A stretch of 11,727 bases of DNA. It comes from Collinsella aerofaciens (GTDB taxonomy: Bacteria; Actinomycetota; Coriobacteriia; Coriobacteriales; Coriobacteriaceae). A program made the translations under genes and the position numbers. This document shows, piece by piece, positions 1 to 7,056 of this stretch. The stretch covers positions 1 to 11,727 of the forward strand of contig JAJWXI010000046.1 in NCBI GenBank assembly GCA_021641225.1, read 5' to 3'. Below the pieces are notes generated by a model that was not told the DNA's origin, made no database searches, and saw nothing but the letters and a program-made list of their open reading frames with translations. Position 1 is the first letter of the stretch, and every line of letters begins with the position of its first letter.

Positions 1-914
1 AGCACGTTGTTCTTGTCGCTCGCCACGACGAGCTTGGCGACGGGCAGACCCATGCGCTTGGCGTAGTAGCCGGCCAGGATATCGCCAAAGTTGCCAGTCG
101 GCACGCAGAACTCTACGGCGTCGCCAGCCTCGATAGCGCCGGCGCGCAGCAGCTGCGCATAGGCGGCAAAGTAGTAGACGACCTGCGGCACCAGGCGGCC
201 GACATTGATGGAGTTGGCACTCGAAAGCACGGTGCCAGCGGCCTCCAGGCGCTCGGCAAGCTCCTTATCGGCAAAGATGCGCTTGACGGCGCTCTGGGCG
301 TCGTCAAAGTTGCCGCGGATGCCGCAGACGGCGACGTTGTCGCCCTCCTGCGTGGACATCTGCAGGTTCTGGACGCGGCTGACCTTGCCCTCGGGATAAA
401 AGACGGTGATGCCCGTGCCCGGGGCGTCGGCAAAGCCGGCGAGTGCGGCCTTGCCGGTGTCGCCCGACGTGGCGGTGACGATCATGATGCGCTCGGCGCC
501 GCCGTCCTTGGCAGAGGTGCGGGCCATCAGACGGGGGAGCATCTGCAGGGCGACGTCCTTAAAGGCGCTCGTGGGGCCGCCAAAGAGCTCCATCACATAG
601 GTTTGCGGGGCGTCGGCGCCCGGTGCGGCGTCGAGTTTGACGAGCGGCGTAACCTCTTCGCTCACGAACGTGCCGCGGTATGCCTCGTCGACACACGCCG
701 AAATTTCTTCGGCTGTGTAATCATTCAGTAACATTCCCAACACATCTTGAGCGATTTCAAAGTACGATTTATCTGCAAGCGAGCTGATATCGACCTGCTG
801 GGTGCCGAGCTCGTCCGAGACAAACAAACCCCCGTCGGGAGCGATGCCGGTACGGATTGCCACCTTACTTGAGCACGATAAAGTGCGTCCTCGTGTACTA
901 TGATAAGTTCCCAT
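1..914 (-). CDS. thrC: Threonine synthase (partial, C-terminus beyond window)
   Basis: This is a PLP-dependent enzyme that converts O-phosphohomoserine to threonine in the cytoplasm, the last step of threonine synthesis. I translated the minus strand from the ATG at 914-912: 304 codons are open with no stop, so the gene runs off the left edge. The N-terminus reads MGTYHSTRG, typical of the family. The segment GGPTSAFKD around residues 112-120 carries the expected PLP-binding lysine (K119). TATSGDTGKAAL and PTGNFGDILAGYYAKRMGLP further on are also characteristic. The start is supported by a GAGGAG ribosome-binding site at 924-929, nine bases upstream. The gene diverges from lysC across 103 bp, so both aspartate-pathway genes must be controlled from that gap. 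Family members are commonly 420-500 residues, so roughly a third is missing. The identification is secure; the missing end cannot be judged. Confidence 0.93.
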   Translation of the reverse strand, partial: MGTYHSTRGRTLSCSSKVAIRTGIAPDGGLFVSDELGTQQVDISSLADKSYFEIAQDVLGMLLNDYTAEEISACVDEAYRGTFVSEEVTPLVKLDAAPGADAPQTYVMELFGGPTSAFKDVALQMLPRLMARTSAKDGGAERIMIVTATSGDTGKAALAGFADAPGTGITVFYPEGKVSRVQNLQMSTQEGDNVAVCGIRGNFDDAQSAVKRIFADKELAERLEAAGTVLSSANSINVGRLVPQVVYYFAAYAQLLRAGAIEAGDAVEFCVPTGNFGDILAGYYAKRMGLPVAKLVVASDKNNV

Positions 915-1017
915 ATAACACTGCTCCTCGGATGCCTTGGTCCCAATCGGTGAAACCATGGTATCAGAGCGCGCAAAACAGGTTTGCAGAGGCTTTTAGA
1001 AAGGTAACCTCAAGCCC
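915..1017. promoter_or_regulatory. Divergent thrC/lysC intergenic control region
   Basis: This 103-bp gap separates the start codons of two divergent aspartate-pathway genes, so it should contain signals for both. A clear thrC ribosome-binding site (GAGGAG, minus strand) lies at 924-929. A weaker lysC Shine-Dalgarno, AGAAAGG, lies at 998-1004, 13 bases from the ATG. A TATCAG hexamer at 962-967 could be a -10 for lysC, but I see no matching -35. The palindrome ACCATGGT is at 955-962. The gap is too short for a lysine riboswitch or T-box leader. That promoters exist here is inferred from gene orientation. Confidence 0.4.
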
Positions 1018-2406
1018 ATGATTAAGATTGCCAAGTTTGGCGGCTCGTCGGTCGCCGACGCCGAACACTTTAAGAAGATCAAGGCCATTGTCGATGCCGA
1101 CCCGGCCCGCCGTTTTGTGGTGGTTTCTGCCTGCGGTCGCCGCTTTAAGGGCGACACCAAGGTGACCGACCTGCTCTACTTGGTTAACGCACACGTTAAG
1201 TACCACGTGTCGTGCGAGGAGCTGCTCGAGGACATTGGCCAGCGCTATTTTGATATCGCTGACGAGCTGGGGCTCACCTATCCCATCCGCGAGGAGTTTG
1301 CGGCCTTTGCCGAGCGTGCTCGCTCCGGTGGCTACTCTACTGAGGAGCTCGTAAGCCGCGGCGAGTACTTCACCGCTCGCCTGATGGCCGAGTACCTGGG
1401 CCTACCGTTCCTGGACGCCGCGACAGTTGTGGCGTTCCATCACGACGGTACGCTCAGCATGAACCGCACCTCCGAGCTGGTGCAGGAGTACGGTCAGCAG
1501 GGCGGCTTTGTTATGCCCGGTTTCTACGGTGCGACGCGTGAGGGCCAGATCAAGCTGCTCGATCGTGGCGGCGGCGATATTTCCGGCTCGATTCTGGCCA
1601 AGTGTCTGGGCGCCGATCTGTACGAGAACTGGACCGACGTTTCGGGCTTCTATTCTGCCGATCCTCGCATTGTGCCCGAGGCTCAGCCCATCGCCCGCGT
1701 TACCTACGAGGAGCTGCGCGAGCTTTCGTACATGGGCGCGAGCGTCCTGCACGAGGAGGCCGTGTTCCCCGTGCGCGAGGCCGGTATTCCGCTAGTCATC
1801 AAGAACACCAACGCGCCGCAGGACCCTGGCACCATCATTAGCGAGACGGCCGACGAGGGCGAGGCGGAACCCATCATTACCGGCGTGACCGGCAAGCGCG
1901 GCTTTGTCGCCATCAACGTTGCCCGCGACCGCACCAAGCCCCGCGTCGGCTTTATGCGCCGTGCGCTTTCGGTCTTCGAGCGCTATGACGTTTCCGTTGA
2001 GCACATGCCCACCGGTGTCGACCGCTTTGGCGCCGTGGTGCAGGAGCAGGACGTTCACGATTCGCTGTACTCGCTCGTGGGCGACATTCAGCAGGAGGTC
2101 GAGCCGCTCGAGATCGAGGTTGTCGAGGGTCTGGCACTTATCGCGACCGTCGGCCGTAACCTGCGCGGCCGCGCAGGTATCTCGGGCCACCTGTTTGGCA
2201 TGCTTGGCCAGGCCGGCGTGAGCGTGCGTATGATTTCGCAGAGCTGCGACGAGATCAACATCATTATCGGTGTCGAGGAGAAGGATTTCGACCTGGCGAT
2301 TCAGACCATTTACCGTGCCTTCTCCGATGAAAACGGCATCGTGAAGGTCTCCGACCTGGAGGCTTCCGCGCCGGTTGATCCCGCTCTGGCTGCGCCCCAC
2401 AAGTAG
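1018..2406 (+). CDS. lysC: Aspartate kinase (monofunctional, YclM/class III-like)
   Basis: The enzyme phosphorylates aspartate to 4-aspartyl phosphate, the committed step toward lysine, threonine and methionine. The protein has 462 residues. The kinase signature KFGGSSV is at residues 6-12, followed by VVVSACGRRF and DTKVTDLL, a pattern like Bacillus YclM. The segment RGGGDISGSILA near residues 183-194 is the phosphate-binding part of the amino-acid kinase fold. From about residue 290 two ACT-type regulatory regions follow: one contains VGFMRRALSVFERYDVSVEH, and the second begins near residue 372 and includes QAGVSVRMISQ. Feedback inhibition by a pathway end product is therefore expected, but which amino acid cannot be read from sequence. 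The ATG at 1018 is used because the conserved N-terminus begins there. No aspartokinase II-type internal start or homoserine dehydrogenase fusion is present. asd lies 174 bp downstream on the same strand. Confidence 0.95.
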   Translation: MIKIAKFGGSSVADAEHFKKIKAIVDADPARRFVVVSACGRRFKGDTKVTDLLYLVNAHVKYHVSCEELLEDIGQRYFDIADELGLTYPIREEFAAFAERARSGGYSTEELVSRGEYFTARLMAEYLGLPFLDAATVVAFHHDGTLSMNRTSELVQEYGQQGGFVMPGFYGATREGQIKLLDRGGGDISGSILAKCLGADLYENWTDVSGFYSADPRIVPEAQPIARVTYEELRELSYMGASVLHEEAVFPVREAGIPLVIKNTNAPQDPGTIISETADEGEAEPIITGVTGKRGFVAINVARDRTKPRVGFMRRALSVFERYDVSVEHMPTGVDRFGAVVQEQDVHDSLYSLVGDIQQEVEPLEIEVVEGLALIATVGRNLRGRAGISGHLFGMLGQAGVSVRMISQSCDEINIIIGVEEKDFDLAIQTIYRAFSDENGIVKVSDLEASAPVDPALAAPHK

Positions 2407-2480
2407 CTGCTATCCCAGTAGATTTTTGGGACTTGCCTCAAAAACTACGGCGGGGCGTTTCGTTTCGGTTTCGTTTCGAC

Positions 2481-2509
2481 GGGGCGGGTTTCGTGCCCGC
2501 CCTGTTCTT
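2481..2509 (+). terminator. Putative intrinsic terminator after lysC
   Basis: GGGCGGG (2482-2488) and CCCGCCC (2496-2502) pair perfectly around a 7-nt loop, followed by the T-rich tail TGTTCTT. It lies 75 bp past the lysC stop. The tail is interrupted, so it may terminate partially and let some transcription read into asd. A TATAAA at 2511-2516, directly after it, could be a -10 for asd, but no good -35 is visible. Confidence 0.55.
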
Positions 2510-2580
2510 GTATAAACTGGGCAAGAATATCCGGCCTGCTTGGCGTGCGGGCGATAGCCACAACCTTTAAAGGGGGAAGC

Positions 2581-3606
2581 ATGAAACAGTACACGGTTGC
2601 TATTTTGGGCGCGACGGGAGCCGTGGGCACCCAGATGCTCGAGTGCCTCAACGAGCAGGAGTTTCCGGTCGGCAAGCTCAAGCTGCTAGCGAGCGCGCGC
2701 TCTGCGGGCAAGACCGTCGAGTTCCGCGGCGAGCAGGTTGTGATTGAGGAGGCTTGCCCCGAGGCCTTTGAGGGCTGCGACATCGTGCTCGGCGCCGCCG
2801 GCGACGATATTGCGAAGGAGCTGCTGCCCGAGGCCGTCAAGCGCGGCGCCGTCGTGGTCGACAACAGCCACGCCTTCCGCATGGATCCCGAGGTGCCGCT
2901 GGTTGTGCCTGAGATCAATGCCGACGACATCAAGTGGCATCACGGCCTTATCGCCAATCCCAACTGCGCGACCATCATCGGCCTGGTTCCCACGTGGCCG
3001 CTGCATCAGCTCGCCGGCGTGAAGCGCATGATCGTCTCGACGTACCAGGCGGCTTCGGGTGCCGGCGCTCCCGGCATGGCCGAGCTCGAGGCTCAGCTGG
3101 CCGCCCTGGGCCGTGGCGAGGAGATTCCCGAGCCGCGTGCATTTGCCGCCCAGCTCGCGAGCAATCTGATTCCGCAGATTGGCGGTGTCAAGGAAGAGGG
3201 CTTTACCTCCGAGGAGATGAAGTTGCAGAACGAGGGCCGCAAGATCATGCACCTGCCCGAGCTGCGCGTGAACTGTACCTGCGTGCGCGTGCCCGTGCTG
3301 CGCTCGCACTCCGAGAGCATTACGCTCGAGTTTGAGCGCGATATTACGGTGGAAGAGGCCCGTGCCGCGCTGGCTTCTGCTCCGGGTGTCAAGCTGGTTG
3401 ACGATCTGGGCGCCGAGGATGCACACGACCGCTTCCCCATGCCGATGGACACCTCCGACCAGGATTTGATTTGGGTCGGTCGCGTGCGTCGCGACATCTC
3501 GAACCCCGAGGCCGCGCGCGGCATCACCTTCTGGTGCTGCGGCGACCAAATCCGTAAGGGCGCGGCAACCAACGCCGTCCAGATTGCTAAGCTGCTCTGC
3601 GAGTAG
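2581..3606 (+). CDS. asd: Aspartate-semialdehyde dehydrogenase
   Basis: The enzyme reduces aspartyl phosphate with NADPH to aspartate semialdehyde, the branch-point metabolite for lysine/diaminopimelate and for threonine and methionine. The product has 341 residues, a normal length. The dinucleotide-binding motif GATGAVG is at residues 10-16. The catalytic cysteine is C129 in NPNCATIIGL, and the catalytic histidine is H243 in VPVLRSHSE. STYQAASGAG and IWVGRVRRD are further family signatures. The ATG at 2581 is preferred over the in-frame GTG at 2545 because a purine-rich AAAGGGGGAA lies just upstream (2569-2578) and the family N-terminus starts there. Its product acts directly after LysC, encoded upstream on the same strand. 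A terminator-like hairpin separates the two genes, so full co-transcription is not certain. Confidence 0.95.
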   Translation: MKQYTVAILGATGAVGTQMLECLNEQEFPVGKLKLLASARSAGKTVEFRGEQVVIEEACPEAFEGCDIVLGAAGDDIAKELLPEAVKRGAVVVDNSHAFRMDPEVPLVVPEINADDIKWHHGLIANPNCATIIGLVPTWPLHQLAGVKRMIVSTYQAASGAGAPGMAELEAQLAALGRGEEIPEPRAFAAQLASNLIPQIGGVKEEGFTSEEMKLQNEGRKIMHLPELRVNCTCVRVPVLRSHSESITLEFERDITVEEARAALASAPGVKLVDDLGAEDAHDRFPMPMDTSDQDLIWVGRVRRDISNPEAARGITFWCCGDQIRKGAATNAVQIAKLLCE

Positions 3607-3621
3607 TGCGACCTGTCCGGC

Positions 3622-3745
3622 GGGGGCCGGGCTTAGTTTTCAGAACGTCCTCGACCATGTGTGGCGCCTTGTCCTGCTCCTTCGGAGCTGCGGACAAGGC
3701 GCCACACTGGTCTGCGGAGTGTTCTGAAAACTAAGCCCGGCCCCC
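3622..3745. repeat. 124-nt nested near-perfect palindrome (giant hairpin)
   Basis: The outer arms 3622-3646 and 3721-3745 are exactly complementary over 25 bp. The inner arms 3659-3674 and 3692-3707 are exactly complementary over 16 bp. At the centre GCTCC (3676-3680) pairs with GGAGC (3684-3688) around a TTC loop. The segments between the arms also partly pair (GACCA 3653-3657 with TGGTC 3708-3712; TCC 3648-3650 with GGA 3716-3718). In total about 54 base pairs are possible in 124 nt. It begins 15 bp after the asd stop. There is no T-tract after the stem, so it is not a standard intrinsic terminator. No transposase or clear target duplication was seen. It may be an extragenic palindromic repeat, a non-autonomous (MITE-like) element, or a bidirectional transcription barrier. 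Confidence 0.9.
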
Positions 3746-3856
3746 CCTGCGGCGACTCGGCTGCGAGCGGCCTGCGATGGGGCCGTTGCTGGTTGGGGCC
3801 GCTGGGCTGATGTGGGGGCACGTGGTTGTTGCGGGCCCTAGTCCCGGCGGCGGCCT

Positions 3857-4008
3857 CGGCGCTTTGCGCCTGCCGCCTTGGGGGGGGCTGCGGAGCGCGG
3901 CCGGCAGCTGCGGCGCGTTGCGCCTGCTGCCTGCGGGGACTTTGGGGTCGTGCGGCAGCGGGGCGCTGTCGCGCTTGCTGCCTTGGGTGACTTTGGGGTC
4001 GATTGGGG
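3857..4008. repeat. G-rich imperfect tandem repeats in a 454-bp gene-free stretch
   Basis: The gap between asd (ends 3606) and ogt (starts 4061) holds no convincing gene. Past the giant hairpin, three degenerate units occur. The first two begin with CGGCGCtTTGCGCC and CGGCGCgTTGCGCC at 3857 and 3911 (54 bp apart). A more diverged third copy lies near 3962-3982. GACTTTGGGGTCG recurs exactly at 3938-3950 and 3989-4001, 51 bp apart. Both periods are multiples of three, so several frames stay open and give repetitive peptides. These lack a ribosome-binding site and any known domain, so I do not call a gene. The + strand carries many G-runs, including eight Gs at 3880-3887, which could allow quadruplex structures or strand slippage. 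Confidence 0.6.
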
Positions 4009-4060
4009 TTGTCTGCACAATTCGCGGTATTATGTTGCGGAGTTTTGAAAGGAGCCGCTG

Positions 4061-4639
4061 GTGGTCACGACGACATTTGCCTCGCCTTTGGGCGAAATCT
4101 TGCTTGCCGCTGATGGCCGCGGTCTGACGGGGCTTTGGTTTGAGGGGCAGGAGCACTTTGGTTCCACGCTTCTCCGTGAAGACTCCGAACATGTTGAAGG
4201 CGCCGATGCGGTTTCTGGTACCGGTGGGATATCTTTGGTGAATCCCGCAAATGGTGCGGCCTCCTCGGTGCTCGAGCGTTCTTGGGCTTGGTTGAATGCT
4301 TATTTTGCGGGGCAGGAGCCTCGGTATACGCCGCCGTTGCATTTGATTGGCACGGCGTTTCAGCGTGAAGTCTGGTACGAGCTGCTTTCTATCCCGCGTG
4401 GCGAGGTCGCTACGTATGGCGAGATCGCCCAGCGTGTTGCCGCCCGCCATCGGGTGCCGGGGAACGAGGCACCCGTTGTATCTCCCCGTGCTGTGGGGGC
4501 TGCGGTCGCGCGTAATCCCATTTCGATTATCGTGCCGTGCCATCGCGTAGTTGCCGCCGATGGTTCGCTCAACGGATATGCCGGCGGGCTTGACCGCAAG
4601 GAGTGGCTGCTTCGGCTTGAGGGCGCGTACGAGGAGTAA
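4061..4639 (+). CDS. ogt: Methylated-DNA--[protein]-cysteine S-methyltransferase
   Basis: This suicide repair protein transfers alkyl groups from O6-alkylguanine (and O4-alkylthymine) in DNA to its own cysteine. The product has 192 residues. The N-terminal half is variable; the C-terminal DNA-binding domain starts near residue 97 (GTAFQREVWYELL). The active site is IVPCHRV with the acceptor C160. R143 in SPRAVG matches the arginine finger used for base flipping, and RNP at 151-153 and LNGYAGGL follow as usual. The loop ARHRVPGNEAPVVSPRAVG is a few residues longer than in common homologues. The GTG start at 4061 is supported by AAAGGAG at 4048-4054, six bases upstream; TATTAT at 4028-4033 may be a -10, but no good -35 was found. 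The gene uses more T-ending codons than its neighbours, a mild hint of different history. It appears to be a single-gene unit bounded by hairpins on both sides. Confidence 0.93.
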   Translation: MVTTTFASPLGEILLAADGRGLTGLWFEGQEHFGSTLLREDSEHVEGADAVSGTGGISLVNPANGAASSVLERSWAWLNAYFAGQEPRYTPPLHLIGTAFQREVWYELLSIPRGEVATYGEIAQRVAARHRVPGNEAPVVSPRAVGAAVARNPISIIVPCHRVVAADGSLNGYAGGLDRKEWLLRLEGAYEE

Positions 4640-4642
4640 CGC

Positions 4643-4722
4643 TCGAGCACTTTGCATAACTAGGACGCCGTGAAAGGACGAGTCACTGTCCCTTCGCGCC
4701 CGGCATGCGTCAAAGCGCTCGA
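4643..4722. repeat. 80-nt imperfect nested hairpin after ogt
   Basis: The arms TCGAGCACTTTG (4643-4654) and CAAAGCGCTCGA (4711-4722) pair over 12 positions with one mismatch. Inside, GCCG (4667-4670) pairs with CGGC (4701-4704), and GAAAGGAC (4672-4679) pairs with GTCCCTTC (4688-4695) with one mismatch around an 8-nt loop. It starts 3 bp after the ogt stop and may end or stabilise its transcript, although no T-tract follows. Both mismatches are A/C on the plus strand. They become G-U wobbles in a minus-strand RNA, so the minus strand folds better. Confidence 0.6.
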
Positions 4723-4784
4723 CACGTGCGCCTTAAGTTTGGCTAAGCCACATCCTGCGTATTTAAAAACGCGCAGGTTGAGCA

Positions 4785-4803
4785 GCTAAGGCTGCGCTAA
4801 GGC
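4785..4803 (+). promoter_or_regulatory. 11-bp-spaced direct repeats, candidate response-regulator site
   Basis: GCTAAGGC occurs exactly twice, at 4785-4792 and 4796-4803, with starts 11 bp apart. The second copy ends two bases before a -35-like TTGACG. A third GCTAAG is 43 bp further upstream (4742-4747). OmpR/PhoB-family regulators typically bind tandem half-sites spaced about 11 bp next to the -35, and such a regulator is encoded just downstream, so autoregulation is a reasonable inference. Direct evidence is limited to the repeat and its position. Confidence 0.45.
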
Positions 4804-4805
4804 GG

Positions 4806-4835
4806 TTGACGGTACGCTATCATCGGCAGTATCGA
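4806..4835 (+). promoter_or_regulatory. Putative promoter of the two-component operon
   Basis: TTGACG (4806-4811) matches the sigma-70 -35 at five of six positions. TATCGA (4830-4835) lies 18 bp downstream as a fair -10. The start codon of the response regulator is 32 bp further on. The match and position are good, but the -10 is imperfect. Confidence 0.45.
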
Positions 4836-4867
4836 AACCTGTATTTCCATGCGCCAAAGGAGCAACT

Positions 4868-5551
4868 ATGAAGCTGATGCTTGCCGAGGACGAACCCGGC
4901 CTCTCCCGCGCCCTCACCGCGATTCTTCAACATAGCGACTACGAGGTCGACACCGCCCTCGACGGTCTGACGGCGCTCGAATATCTACTCGCCAACGACT
5001 ATGACGCCGCAATCCTGGACATCATGATGCCCGGCATGGACGGTATCGAGGTGCTCAAGCGCACGCGTGAGGCCGGCAAACGCCTGCCCATCATTATGCT
5101 CACGGCCAAAAGTGAGGTGTCCGATAAGGTCGAGGGTTTGGACGCCGGCGCCAACGACTATCTGACCAAGCCGTTTGCCGCCAAGGAGCTGCTTGCGCGC
5201 ATTCGCGCCATGACGCGCGCCGCGACGGCAATTGACGCCACGACGCTCAGCGTGGGCAACGTGCGTCTCGACACGGCATCGTGCACGCTCGTTGGGCCTT
5301 TGGGCGAGGAGCACCTGGCCAATCGTGAGTTTCAGCTTATGGAGCTCTTTATGCGCAACGCCGGCACGCGCATGCCCACCGAGCGCCTGATGCTCGAGGT
5401 TTGGGGCGAGGATGCGCCCGAAGGTGCCAATGTGGTGTGGGTCTATATCTCGTACCTGCGCAAAAAGCTGACGGCGCTGGGTGCCGACGTGGCCATCCGC
5501 GCGTCGCGCAACCAGGGATATTCGCTTGAGGTTGTCGAGGAAGGCGAGTAG
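4868..5551 (+). CDS. OmpR-family two-component response regulator
   Basis: This is a cytoplasmic DNA-binding regulator controlled by phosphorylation. The product has 227 residues, the usual length. The receiver domain spans about residues 1-118. It shows the acidic pocket E7-D8-E9, phospho-acceptor D51 in ILDIMMPGMDG, the switch threonine T79 in MLTAKSE and K101 in LTKPF. The C-terminal winged-helix domain (about 128-223) contains LANREFQLMELFMRNAG and VWVYISYLRKKL. The ATG at 4868 has AAAGGAG at 4856-4862, five bases upstream. The sensor kinase begins two bases after the stop, so the pair is surely co-transcribed and cognate. The direct repeats upstream of its promoter suggest autoregulation. 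The downstream ABC transporter may be a target, but I did not find the same GCTAAGGC boxes in front of it. Confidence 0.95.
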   Translation: MKLMLAEDEPGLSRALTAILQHSDYEVDTALDGLTALEYLLANDYDAAILDIMMPGMDGIEVLKRTREAGKRLPIIMLTAKSEVSDKVEGLDAGANDYLTKPFAAKELLARIRAMTRAATAIDATTLSVGNVRLDTASCTLVGPLGEEHLANREFQLMELFMRNAGTRMPTERLMLEVWGEDAPEGANVVWVYISYLRKKLTALGADVAIRASRNQGYSLEVVEEGE

Positions 5552-5553
5552 GA

Positions 5554-6927
5554 GTGGGCGTACGCGCGTGGTGCAAGCGCATGACGGAGCGGTCTCGTGC
5601 CGCCTCGAGTGGTGCGGGGCAGACAAATTCCGTCGATGCTTTGGGCCGCCGTCTGCGTCGCAAGTTCATCCTCGTTGCCATGGGTGCTGTGACCGTGGTG
5701 CTCACGCTCATCATTGCCGGCATCAATGTCGTCAATTACTCGCATGTCTGCAAAATGGCCGATGCGCGCCTGGACTATATCTTGGCGGGCAAGGATGGCA
5801 TTGATGGGGAGGACGAGCCTAAGACCGGTCCCGGTCAGGATGCGGTTGCCGGCAAGGTTGCTACCGGTAACCGGGCGGCCGTTCGCGATGGGCATTTTGA
5901 AGGCATGACGGCGGAGTCTCCCTTCGACACGCGCTACTTTACGGTGTCGATTGCCGGCGGGCAGGTGACCGATGTCAACACGGCCCGCATTGCCGCGGTG
6001 GGTGCCAAGCGTGCCGCCCGCATCGCTGCAGGATTATATTCCAAGGGCTGGACTTCGGGCTTTTCTGGTAACTACCGTTATACGGCTACGGTTCAGGGCG
6101 ACAAGACAACCTACGTGTTCGTCGACTGCTCACGCGAGCTCGCGAGCTTCCATTCATTTTTAAGTGCCAGTGTTGCCATCAGCTGCATTGGTTGGCTGGC
6201 GGTATTGGCGATTGTGACAGTGGCCTCGGGCGCGGTGATTCGACCGATGGTCGAGAGCTACAGCAAGCAAAAGCGCTTTATTACCGATGCGAGCCACGAG
6301 ATCAAGACGCCGCTGGCCGTGATTGATGCCGCTAACGAGGTGCAGGAAATCGAGAGCGGCGAGAGCGAGTGGACGCAGAGCATTCACGAACAGGTTACAC
6401 GGTTGACGGCGCTCACGGAGCGTCTGGTATTTTTAGCTCGCATGGACGAGGGCTCGGCGGGCTTTACCATGACATTGATCGATCTTTCGGAGGCAGTGGA
6501 CACGGCTGCGGCGCCGTTTGAGTCGGTGGCGGTTTCGCGTGGCAAGCGTCTGTCGACGTCGATTGCGAGCGGCGTGCGGGCCCATGCCGACGCTGTAGCG
6601 GTGGCGCAGGTGGTTGAGTTGCTGCTGGATAACGCCACACGCTATGCGAGCGAGGGCAGCGTGATTGAGCTAAGCCTGCGTGCCGTCTCGCGCGGTCAGG
6701 GTAAGGGCGTCGCCGAACTTGTCGTATCGAACGCCGTCGATTCGCTGCCCGAAGGCGACCTGGACCGATTGTTCGACCGCTTCTATCGTGCGGACGTGTC
6801 GCGCAGCTCCAAGACGGGTGGCTCGGGCGTGGGCCTGTCCGTGGTGCGTGCCATCGCCGAGGCCCATGGCGGGAGCGCTTCTGTCTGCGGCCGCGGCAAC
6901 CAGATCACCTTCACCGTCCGCTTCTAA
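5554..6927 (+). CDS. Sensor histidine kinase of the two-component pair
   Basis: This membrane-bound sensor autophosphorylates and passes phosphate to the preceding regulator. The product has 457 residues. TM1 is about residues 38-60 and TM2 about 202-229, enclosing an extracytoplasmic domain of about 140 residues that I do not recognise. The dimerisation/H-box reads DASHEIKTPLAVI with phosphorylated H248. The ATPase domain has the N-box LLLDNATRYA (N360), the F-box RLFDRFYRAD and the G-box GGSGVGLSVV. The TM2 to H-box linker is too short for a full HAMP domain. I chose the GTG at 5554, two bases after the regulator stop, because GAAGGCGAG lies in front of it; the ATG at 5581 is an alternative. 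The ligand cannot be deduced, though the downstream FtsX-type transporter points toward envelope or antimicrobial stress. A palindromic element begins 3 bp after the stop. Confidence 0.94.
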   Translation: MGVRAWCKRMTERSRAASSGAGQTNSVDALGRRLRRKFILVAMGAVTVVLTLIIAGINVVNYSHVCKMADARLDYILAGKDGIDGEDEPKTGPGQDAVAGKVATGNRAAVRDGHFEGMTAESPFDTRYFTVSIAGGQVTDVNTARIAAVGAKRAARIAAGLYSKGWTSGFSGNYRYTATVQGDKTTYVFVDCSRELASFHSFLSASVAISCIGWLAVLAIVTVASGAVIRPMVESYSKQKRFITDASHEIKTPLAVIDAANEVQEIESGESEWTQSIHEQVTRLTALTERLVFLARMDEGSAGFTMTLIDLSEAVDTAAAPFESVAVSRGKRLSTSIASGVRAHADAVAVAQVVELLLDNATRYASEGSVIELSLRAVSRGQGKGVAELVVSNAVDSLPEGDLDRLFDRFYRADVSRSSKTGGSGVGLSVVRAIAEAHGGSASVCGRGNQITFTVRF

Positions 6928-6929
6928 AA

Positions 6930-6962
6930 CCTGCCAAAAAGGGACAAGTTTATTTTGGTAGG
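6930..6962 (+). repeat. 33-nt palindromic element, copy A
   Basis: The arms CCTGCCAAAA (6930-6939) and TTTTGGTAGG (6953-6962) pair over ten positions as plus-strand RNA, with one G-U pair. The 13-nt core is AGGGACAAGTTTA. It starts 3 bp after the kinase stop. A second copy with identical arms and an inverted core lies at 8043-8075. It may act as a 3'-end stabiliser or weak terminator; no T-tract follows the stem. Confidence 0.8.
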
Positions 6963-7001
6963 CTCTATCTGGGGAAACGCCAGCGGAAGAGAGCGTGGGC
7001 T

Positions 7002-7048
7002 GAGGGTGCGTCCCAGCGTGACGCTGCGGAGTGGGACGCACTTTCCTC
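7002..7048. repeat. Intergenic hairpin C (first of two tandem units)
   Basis: GTGCGTCCCA (7006-7015) and TGGGACGCAC (7032-7041) pair perfectly. GAGG (7002-7005) and CCTC (7045-7048) extend the stem past a TTT bulge. The loop contains the small palindrome AGCGTGACGCT and the motif CTGCGGAGTG (7024-7033). The unit is preceded by CGCCAGCGGAA (6979-6989), nearly the same sequence that precedes hairpin D. It sits between the convergent kinase and GyrI-like genes, where it could limit read-through from either side. Confidence 0.75.
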
Positions 7049-7056
7049 TTGGGGCG

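Noticed and set aside
915..1017. Lysine riboswitch or T-box in front of lysC or thrC
   Set aside because: The gap is 103 bp, too short for either, and no conserved T-box or L-box sequence is visible.
2686..3549. Minus-strand open frame of 287 codons inside asd
   Set aside because: It is the mirror of the asd codon pattern; asd has all catalytic motifs in place, so the antisense frame is not credible.
3777..4127. Plus-strand frame of 116 codons with a Gly/Leu-rich repetitive product
   Set aside because: It overlaps the start of ogt in another frame, has no ribosome-binding site and its content only reflects the G-rich repeats.
3731..4657. Long minus-strand open frame (308 codons) over the repeat region and ogt
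   Set aside because: Most of it is antisense to the well-supported ogt gene, and the rest follows the tandem repeats; no domain or plausible start signal was seen.
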